Virus record (IMG/VR): IMGVR_UViG_3300050821_003855
Coordinates: 1 to 31,229 of that record
Strand: one strand, 5' to 3'
Length of the DNA: 31,229 nucleotides
Source of the DNA: a virus
The notes below the pieces were generated by a model that saw nothing but the letters and a program-made list of their open reading frames with translations, was not told where the DNA came from and searched no databases. Positions 14,262-20,077 of this stretch are shown piece after piece. Numbering within the stretch: position 1 is the first letter of the stretch; each line of letters starts with the position of its first letter. The position numbers were made by a program, and so were the translations under genes.

Positions 14262-15466
14262 CAGCCGAGCTTCGGCGCTTGGCTGGCGGGATTGGCGGCC
14301 TGGGTGATCACGTCGGTATACCAGGGATTGCCGCGGGTATCGCCGGAGTGCTTCACCGACCAGACTTTGTAGACGCCATCCTGCGCGCCGCCGATATGCA
14401 CAGCAGCCTGCTGGAATTGCACCTGTTGCACCTCCTCGGGCAATCCACTGCCGCCCGGCACCGGGCTGGTTTGCGACAAGGTCTTGCGGGTGATCTCATC
14501 ATTGTTGAGATGGATCTGAGTGAACGGCAGGATCGCCGGGTTGAGCAGACACCGCGCACTCATGCCGCCATCGACGTTCTGACTCGGTATGCCGATCATG
14601 CCGGTCTTGTAGTTGAATTCGATGATCGGCGTGTTGGGGTCTGCTGGCGCCAGATTGTCGCCGGTCTTCAGGATATTGACCCGGCCTACAGCGTCTATGT
14701 AGACAAACCCGCCGACGCTCTGTGCGGTGTCACGCAGGATCTCGCGCGGCATTCCATAGAGCGTGCGCCCGCGCGGTGACTTCACGTCCCCCATGCCAGG
14801 GGTCAACACGCCGAGCTTGACGCCTGGATTGTCCTTCGCCATCGCATCGACGCAGGCCTGCACCACATCTTTCTGGGTGTAGCCGGCCGGCAGCGTGGTA
14901 TTGATCACCGCTTGGTTGTGCGCAACGTCGAAGCTGTTGGCGTAGATACGCAAAAATGTATCGGTGGAATTGCTGTCGCGGCCCCGCTCATACCAGACCA
15001 CGTCCCCGGTAAATATCATGCTGCCACCCGACTTGTAGCCCTGCGGCAGTATCGGGCTGCTGGGGTGCGGAAACTGATAGCCGGCGACCAGGACGACGTT
15101 GGTGTATTGCGCGGCGATCTGGTTGGCGAGGCTCGGCGGCACATTGTAGACCGTCGCCGTCAGTTTCCATGGCATATGCGAGGTCACCAACTCGACGTCG
15201 AACACAATGCGGAAGTCCGCCAGCGAGAGGGCGCCGCCGCCTTGGGTCCGGCTTGCCGAACTGGAGCCAACGTCTACGGCAGCTGTCCCGGGCGGCGGCG
15301 TCTGTTGCCCCACCACCAGATCCCAGGAGCGCAGCCATTTCTTGTTGCTCGCGGTCGATGCCGGAATCGTCGGCGCAGGCGGCGTGGCCGGCTGCGTGTT
15401 GGTGATGGAAAAGTCCGGCGCGCCTGGGGTGTCTGCTGGGATGTTGTCCCACAAGGTGACGCTCAT
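14261..15466 (-). CDS. Baseplate hub protein (gpD/gp27-like), 401 aa
   Basis: A disordered, proline- and threonine-rich N-terminus (~1-75) precedes the hub pattern: FRIVFDVELVTSHMPWKLTA, TVYNVPPSLANQI, VVLVAGYQFP, IFTGDVVWYERGRDSNSTDT, FLRIYANSFD. Then come VVQACVDAMAK and TGMIGIPSQNVDGGMSARCL, LNP; the last is typical of phage hubs. The protein forms the trimeric base on which the spike sits. ATG at 15466 lies inside the stop codon of the frameshifted chaperone product (ATGA), so its translation may be coupled to the frameshift frame. In related phages this gene usually lies after the tape measure gene; here it lies before. Confidence 0.8.
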   Translation of the reverse strand: MSVTLWDNIPADTPGAPDFSITNTQPATPPAPTIPASTASNKKWLRSWDLVVGQQTPPPGTAAVDVGSSSASRTQGGGALSLADFRIVFDVELVTSHMPWKLTATVYNVPPSLANQIAAQYTNVVLVAGYQFPHPSSPILPQGYKSGGSMIFTGDVVWYERGRDSNSTDTFLRIYANSFDVAHNQAVINTTLPAGYTQKDVVQACVDAMAKDNPGVKLGVLTPGMGDVKSPRGRTLYGMPREILRDTAQSVGGFVYIDAVGRVNILKTGDNLAPADPNTPIIEFNYKTGMIGIPSQNVDGGMSARCLLNPAILPFTQIHLNNDEITRKTLSQTSPVPGGSGLPEEVQQVQFQQAAVHIGGAQDGVYKVWSVKHSGDTRGNPWYTDVITQAANPASQAPKLG

Positions 15467-16103
15467 TTCTGTCGTTCCAATGCTGCGCGCAATCGACGCT
15501 CATTCTCGGCTTCGACGTCGAGCGCATGATGCGCCAGGGCGACGTGCTCGAGATCGATCGAGCCATCAAGCAGGCTCTCCATGCGGTAGATGCCACGCAA
15601 TACCGGTCGCATCAGATACCAGTCCTCGTAGGTCACATATTCGACGCCGCCAGGGTTGGGCGGGTCGGGGAGGCCTGACCGCTCTCTGACGGCCTGATAG
15701 ACAAAAAACCCGAGAGATTGTCCCGCACAACGTTGCTGGTGATCTGCATGATGTCGCCCAGGTTCGCCAGATCCTCAAACATGAACGTCTTGGAGCGTGG
15801 CTCGAAAATCGGCCCCCATACCGGAGCGCCGCCGTTGGGCGATATCTGGCGCTGCACCACGGCGGCACAGGTCATGATGACGAAATCGAGGTCTTCGTCG
15901 GCGATGTCGTGCAGCGCGGCCAGGAACTTTTCCATACCGACAAGGTTGGGATCGATGCCGGCATCCTCGGGTTTTGTGCCCTGCATCTCCTCGCGCATCA
16001 GCTTCAGTAGCGGCGGCCCGATGCGCTTCAGCACGTGCATCTGCTTGAACGTGTCCAGCTTGCGCGCGCGATAGGTAAAATCGCCGACCTGGAAGTCCAG
16101 CAT
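15463..16103 (-). CDS. Frameshifted tail assembly chaperone, G-T form, about 213 aa
   Basis: Predicted -1 frameshift product of the chaperone gene. The zero frame is read to codon 134 (TTG, 15704-15702) of the slippery heptamer T-TTT-TTG. The ribosome would then read 79 more codons from 15702 (starting VYQAVRERSGLPDPP, with EYVTYEDWYLMRPVLRGIYR and a final helix LRAALERQK), ending at TGA 15465-15463. The extra frame fills the otherwise empty 170 bases before the hub gene and is protein-like throughout. In lambda gpG/gpGT, P2 gpE/E' and related systems, the extended form bridges tape measure and tube subunits during assembly; the role here is by analogy. This entry spans the shift, so coordinates are not one continuous frame. 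Confidence 0.8.
15633..16103 (-). CDS. Tail assembly chaperone, short (G) form, 156 aa
   Basis: ATG at 16103, three bases after the tube gene stop. The helical pattern FTYRARKLDTFKQMHVLKRI, FLAALHDIADEDLDFVIMTC, VWGPIF and MFEDLANLGDIMQITSNVVR is that of phage tail assembly chaperones found directly after DUF3277 tube genes. After the slippery site the zero frame adds a short Ser/Pro/Arg-rich tail and stops at 15633. The expected majority product is this form, with a minority frameshifted form. Chaperones of this kind are not part of the mature virion. Confidence 0.85.
   Translation of the reverse strand: MLDFQVGDFTYRARKLDTFKQMHVLKRIGPPLLKLMREEMQGTKPEDAGIDPNLVGMEKFLAALHDIADEDLDFVIMTCAAVVQRQISPNGGAPVWGPIFEPRSKTFMFEDLANLGDIMQITSNVVRDNLSGFLSIRPSESGQASPTRPTLAASNM
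15702..15708 (-). promoter_or_regulatory. Programmed -1 frameshift slippery site (T TTT TTG)
   Basis: On the minus strand the codons are GGT TTT TTG, so T_TTT_TTG fits the X_XXY_YYZ rule for -1 slippage. The downstream -1 frame is open to the hub gene. A weak 5-base stem AGGCC (15695-15691) / GGCCT (15675-15671) lies seven bases downstream; I would not vouch for a strong stimulatory structure. Confidence 0.85.
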
Positions 16104-16106
16104 GGA

Positions 16107-16565
16107 TTATGCTCCCACGCCGGCCGTGCCGTCGCCCAGGATGCCGTTGATGGCACCAGCGTGGAACGCCCATTCCTGCACCCCACCATCCTTCGCATAG
16201 TTCACGTTCGGCCAGCGCTGGAAGGCACACTGCGTGCAGCTGATCTGATCGCCGCGCGCCGGATCGGAGATGACGATTGTGTTGTTGCCCCACAGCGCCG
16301 ACGACACGCGTTGCAAGTCCAGCATGACCGATAGCTGCTGATTGGTCGGCGACGTCTTCAGGAAGCGCAGCGTGACGGTGCCGGAATTGCCAGCGTGCAG
16401 GCTGTGCATGACCGAGCCGTCGGCGCCGACGGTCATGGTATTTTTTTCCTCGGTCATGGCGATGGAAATGCCTTCCTCGGCATTGCCGCTGCCATAGCCG
16501 AGCGAGAACGCGCCGCCAGGGCCGACAATCGATGCGGCCACATCGATAAATGAGTACGTGCTCAA
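16107..16565 (-). CDS. Tail tube protein, DUF3277 family, 152 aa
   Basis: The sequence has the whole DUF3277 pattern: STYSFIDVAASIVGPGGAF, LGYGSGNAEEGISI, NTMTVGADGSVMHSLHAGNS, TLRFLKTSPTN, WGNNTIVISDP and a final WAFHAGAINGILGDG. The start is TTG at 16565, preceded by AAAGGAGGT at 16579-16571, five bases away. It is the inner tube of the contractile tail. Neighbours are a membrane protein gene upstream and the assembly chaperone downstream. A rare TTG start with a very strong ribosome-binding site is notable for what must be an abundant subunit. Confidence 0.93.
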   Translation of the reverse strand: MSTYSFIDVAASIVGPGGAFSLGYGSGNAEEGISIAMTEEKNTMTVGADGSVMHSLHAGNSGTVTLRFLKTSPTNQQLSVMLDLQRVSSALWGNNTIVISDPARGDQISCTQCAFQRWPNVNYAKDGGVQEWAFHAGAINGILGDGTAGVGA

Positions 16566-16620
16566 GGCACACCTCCTTTCGCGAAGTTAGAGTTGGCTCA
16601 GGGTGGAGAGAGGGGCGCGA

Positions 16621-16830
16621 CTAGCGCGCGGGCCTGTTGGTCAGGCAGCTTTCGATGATCCTCTGGATCATCTGATTGCGGACCTCGGTGTTGTGCTGAA
16701 AGGTCCAGGCCGCAACACCGAGGAACACAATGTTTAGGATCACCAGCAACAGAAAGGCCGGCGGGAGAGCGCGGATCAGCTTTTCACTGACCGTAGCAAT
16801 CACGCCAGCCTTGCCGTCGCTGTCCGACAT
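16621..16830 (-). CDS. Small single-pass membrane protein, 69 aa
   Basis: A hydrophilic N-terminus (~1-20), one transmembrane segment (~22-44: LPPAFLLLVILNIVFLGVAA) and a polar helical C-terminus (QHNTEVRNQMIQRIIESCL). ATG at 16830 overlaps the stop of the proline-rich gene. Such proteins can be holin-like or spanin-like, or can be tail-associated; nothing here decides between them. It sits between sheath and tube genes rather than in a lysis cassette, and 55 bases separate it from the tube gene, which has its own strong ribosome-binding site. Confidence 0.7.
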   Translation of the reverse strand: MSDSDGKAGVIATVSEKLIRALPPAFLLLVILNIVFLGVAAWTFQHNTEVRNQMIQRIIESCLTNRPAR

Positions 16831-17417
16831 CAGGTCTTAGGCGCAGGCGTCGGCTGGATCGGCTGGCTCACCGTTGGCGGCGCACCACCCGGCGCGATCG
16901 GATGGGTCGGACGTTCGCCACCAGGCGCGATCGGATGGGTCGCTATTCCACCGGGCGGTGTCGGCAGCGGATAACCGACCGACAGCGACGGATCGACCAC
17001 GGTGTAGCCAACGACCTCCAGACCGCCGCCCGCCGATACCGCGACGATGGCAACCAAGAACTTCTGCGACGGAAGCCCATGATCCGGTCGCGGCTGCTGG
17101 CCGGGGAGCCCTTGATCAGGATGCGGCGGCGCGCCTCCCACGGGAGGTAGGCCCTGGTCAGGGTGTGGTGGCGAACCCGGAGGTATGATCGGACCGCCCC
17201 CGATGACCGGAGGCCAGATCGAACCCGGTGGCATTGGGTAATCCGGCGGCAGCGGCGTCGGCGGCCAAATCGACACAGGCGGCGGCCAAATACCGGGAGG
17301 CGGCTTCGGCAGCGCGATGGGATGCGCAGGGTGCGCGGGTGGGATGGGCAGCGAGTTGTCCGGTCCGCCGGGGATAATGATGACGCTGCCTTCAGGAATC
17401 GGAACAGTAGTTGCCAT
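16830..17417 (-). CDS. Proline-rich repetitive protein, 195 aa
   Basis: ATG at 17417 with GGAGA upstream; an in-frame start at 17471 adds a poorly coding stretch. After VPIEGSVIIIPGGP-like strands, proline-rich repeats fill the middle: IWPP three times between ~50 and ~80, then HPDQGLP twice and PDHGLP (~97-125). A short non-repetitive beta segment (KFLVAIVAVSAGGGLEVVGY) is followed by THPIAPGG repeats to the end. The layout suggests an extended, mostly disordered chain with one small ordered domain. Its position after the sheath and before the tube suggests a virion or assembly accessory; no known domain is recognised. Confidence 0.6.
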   Translation of the reverse strand: MATTVPIPEGSVIIIPGGPDNSLPIPPAHPAHPIALPKPPPGIWPPPVSIWPPTPLPPDYPMPPGSIWPPVIGGGPIIPPGSPPHPDQGLPPVGGAPPHPDQGLPGQQPRPDHGLPSQKFLVAIVAVSAGGGLEVVGYTVVDPSLSVGYPLPTPPGGIATHPIAPGGERPTHPIAPGGAPPTVSQPIQPTPAPKT

Positions 17418-17500
17418 GAAGCTTGTCTCCAGTTTGAGGTGTAGACACGCAGGTCCATACGCTCTCGCCACGCGACTGCGTGTGACGGTATGGGGTCGTT

Positions 17501-19369
17501 CTATCTGTTAACGTTTACGATTACGTTCGCAAAATGTACGGCTCCGGCGAGCTTGATCCCCGCCTGAATCGTCGGTGCGATGCGCTGTTCGCGGATCGCC
17601 TGCGGCTGGCTTTCGACCAGCGGAGCCCAGATGTAGTAGCCCTTGGGCAACATCTGACCGAACGCGATCTGGCCGAACCCCGGCGCGTTCCATTGCCCCG
17701 GCGCGATCATGCCGTTGACCACGCCCTGCTGTATGCTGTTCTCCACCGTGGCGACCAGAATATGGATGCCCTGGTTGGTCTGCGGGATCTTGCTGGGTGC
17801 GGTGTAAAGCACATTGAATAGGTCGGTCTGGATGCGATTGGCCAGCCAGTCGGCGTTGTGGCGTTCGTCGAAGAACAGCCCGGAGCACATCACGCCCTCT
17901 TGGATGATCGCCACGTCGTTGCTGTAGAACACGAACACGTTGGCGCGTTTCAGTTTGAGCGCAGCGGCTTGGTTCTCGGTCAGGATCTCGCCGGAGACGC
18001 CGGGCTCTTGTTTGAATTTGAGGGTAATCACCGTGTTGGAGGCCTCGAAATCCACGGTGAATGCGCGGCCATACATCGAACAGCAGGCGTAGGGGCTCGA
18101 ACTGCTGAACTGGCCGAACGTGCGCGTGTAGCCGAGCGCCGTCATCTGCGAAAAGATGTCGTTGGTCACCGTCGGATCGAGCGCGTCGGTATCCTGCGAG
18201 GTGAAACCGAAGATCGAACTCGGGTCGCAGCCTTCGATGAATTCCGCCACGTTGACGTAGTCGGTCACCGAGAGGTCGGTGGTCAGCGCGAAGGTCAGGC
18301 CATACCACTGTGGATGCGCGCGCAACGCGATGGCGGCCTGCAACGCGGTCTCGGCGGCGATGCCGTCGACCGGCACCGAGGCGCCGGAGGCCTGCGTCAG
18401 CTTCAGCGGCGTCGAGACGTCCTGGCCGACGCCGGCCGACGAGGCATAGGAGATGGTCGAGGTCGGGCCGGTGGTGGTCGACTGGATGTGAAACCGCGTG
18501 CCGTCAAACCAGACGGTGCCGCCGGTCAGCGCATTGTTGAGAATGGTCGCTGCGCCGTTCAGGTTGGTGACGCCGGAGAAATCCATCCCCGCCGTGCCGT
18601 TGGCGGGTGTCTGCGCCAGGGCCGATGTGAGCTTCAACGTCGCCGACACGTCGGTGCCGGCCGCGCCGGCGCTGGCGGCGGTGATGGTGGAAGCGGTGCC
18701 GGTGGTCGAACTGCGAATGACGAACGCCCCGAGCGTGGTGTTCCAGGTGCAGGTGCCATGCGTGGTCAGCGCTGTGCTGATGAGGGCCGCCGCACTGGTG
18801 AGATTGGTCGGCGTGTCGGTGCCGACCATCGCGGTGAAATCGATCGGCCCGGTCTGCACCAATGTGCCGTTGATGGTGATGCTGAACTGGCCGTTGGTGA
18901 CGCCCTGGAGCGTGGTCACCAGAGCATCCTGATCGATCGGACTGAACGATCCGCCCGTCAGGTTCGCCGAGGTTGCCTGCAACGTGTGGACGATGCCGTC
19001 GATGGTGATTTGCATCGTGCCGTTGGTGACCAGCTTCAGCTGGTTTAACAGCGTTGCCTGCTGCGGCGGTGTCAGGATGCCGCCGTGCAGGATCGCCGAC
19101 GAACCGGTCTGCGCGAAGCGTCCGACGTAGAGGATCGCTGGCTGCGGCGACTGGGAGAAAAACAAATCGGCGGCCAGGAATTCCGGTGACGTGCTGCCGA
19201 AGTCGGTCGCCACGCCATCGAGCGTCGCGTACTGCCGGAGGCGTTCGGACACATCGATGACCGGCGACGGGCCGGCAATGCACAGCGCGCCGAAGTTGCG
19301 CAACGGCGTTGCCAGCGGGCTCATGTTGATCTGCACGTTCACCACATCCGAAACAGAAAGGCCCGGCAT
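17501..19369 (-). CDS. Tail sheath protein, DUF3383 family, 622 aa
   Basis: The N-terminal pattern VNVQINMSPLATPLRNFGAL, then LRQYATLDGVATDFGSTSPE and AILYVGRF, marks DUF3383 sheaths. A long insertion (~105-345) contains about three related beta modules (NGTMQITIDG, NGQFSITINGTLVQTGPIDF, then NLNGAATILNNAL-type units with STTG). The rest is conserved: GLTFALTTDLSVTDYVNVAE, LGYTRTFGQFSSSSPYACCS, GVMCSGLFFDERHNADWLAN, then a C-terminal helix and VNVNR. It forms the contractile sheath. Ribosome-binding site AAAGGAGG (19385-19378) lies within the end of the HNH gene. The tandem modules probably decorate the outer surface. Confidence 0.93.
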   Translation of the reverse strand: MPGLSVSDVVNVQINMSPLATPLRNFGALCIAGPSPVIDVSERLRQYATLDGVATDFGSTSPEFLAADLFFSQSPQPAILYVGRFAQTGSSAILHGGILTPPQQATLLNQLKLVTNGTMQITIDGIVHTLQATSANLTGGSFSPIDQDALVTTLQGVTNGQFSITINGTLVQTGPIDFTAMVGTDTPTNLTSAAALISTALTTHGTCTWNTTLGAFVIRSSTTGTASTITAASAGAAGTDVSATLKLTSALAQTPANGTAGMDFSGVTNLNGAATILNNALTGGTVWFDGTRFHIQSTTTGPTSTISYASSAGVGQDVSTPLKLTQASGASVPVDGIAAETALQAAIALRAHPQWYGLTFALTTDLSVTDYVNVAEFIEGCDPSSIFGFTSQDTDALDPTVTNDIFSQMTALGYTRTFGQFSSSSPYACCSMYGRAFTVDFEASNTVITLKFKQEPGVSGEILTENQAAALKLKRANVFVFYSNDVAIIQEGVMCSGLFFDERHNADWLANRIQTDLFNVLYTAPSKIPQTNQGIHILVATVENSIQQGVVNGMIAPGQWNAPGFGQIAFGQMLPKGYYIWAPLVESQPQAIREQRIAPTIQAGIKLAGAVHFANVIVNVNR

Positions 19370-19372
19370 TTT

Positions 19373-20044
19373 TCATTCCTCCTTTGCTCTACAAGCGAGC
19401 CACTCCTCCATCGTCTTAGTGCCTTTCGACACGTTGCACCGACGGCAGAGGGCTTGCAGATTCTCCGGCCAATTGGACCCGCCACGGATCAGCGGCGTGA
19501 TGTGATCGACGTGGAAGCGGCGCAGCAGGTCACAGCCGCATCCGTTGCAGCGATAACCCTGTCGTTCGAGTTGTTCGTCTATGTCGTCGGCGGTAAACGT
19601 CCCCGGCGCCGATCTCAATCGGGCCAGATAGCGTTGTGTCTTGGCGACGTTCTTGGACGGATTAGCTCGTGACCAAACGAGAGACCTCCCGGCGTTCCGT
19701 TCGCGGACAAGATCGGGATTAGCCCGTCGCCATCGTTTGGCTCTTTCGCGATCTGCGGCGCGGCGGTCGGCGAGATGTTTGAGTTTGGATTTGGCAGTGC
19801 GTTTCCTTGCTAACGCTGCCGCCGCTTCCGGGTCCTTTTCTACCCAGCGATCATGGTTGGCTTGCACCTTCTCAGGATTGGCAACGCGCCATTTGTCGTG
19901 GCGTTCCTTCTTGCAGACGACGCATTTCCAATCGAGCACCGACCGCGCGGCGATGTGCCCGTTCACACATGGCTCGCCTGTGAAGTATCGCTTCAGCCCC
20001 CGCGCAACAGCTTCGGTCCGCGCGGCATTCTTCTGCCACACCAT
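19373..20044 (-). CDS. HNH homing-type endonuclease, 223 aa
   Basis: The N-terminal zinc-binding motif is C26-x3-H30 then C41-x2-C44 within KRYFTGEPCVNGH, as in many phage HNH enzymes. A long basic, Lys/Arg-rich helical linker (~46-140) follows. The catalytic HNH core is C166-x2-C169, H178-V-D180-H181, N195, and C200-x2-C203, with HVDHITPLIRGGSNWPENLQ between. It sits between two structural genes with a weak ribosome-binding site (ATG at 20044), and looks like a free-standing mobile endonuclease. Its last codons include the ribosome-binding site of the sheath gene. No intron ends are visible. Confidence 0.92.
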   Translation of the reverse strand: MVWQKNAARTEAVARGLKRYFTGEPCVNGHIAARSVLDWKCVVCKKERHDKWRVANPEKVQANHDRWVEKDPEAAAALARKRTAKSKLKHLADRRAADRERAKRWRRANPDLVRERNAGRSLVWSRANPSKNVAKTQRYLARLRSAPGTFTADDIDEQLERQGYRCNGCGCDLLRRFHVDHITPLIRGGSNWPENLQALCRRCNVSKGTKTMEEWLACRAKEE

Positions 20045-20077
20045 TCGGACGTGATAACGGATAGTCCCGGCATAAAG

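Noticed and set aside
17858-19048. Rightward 396-codon frame opposite the sheath gene
   Set aside because: Antisense shadow of a recognisable DUF3383 gene with biased Arg/Gly composition and no motif.
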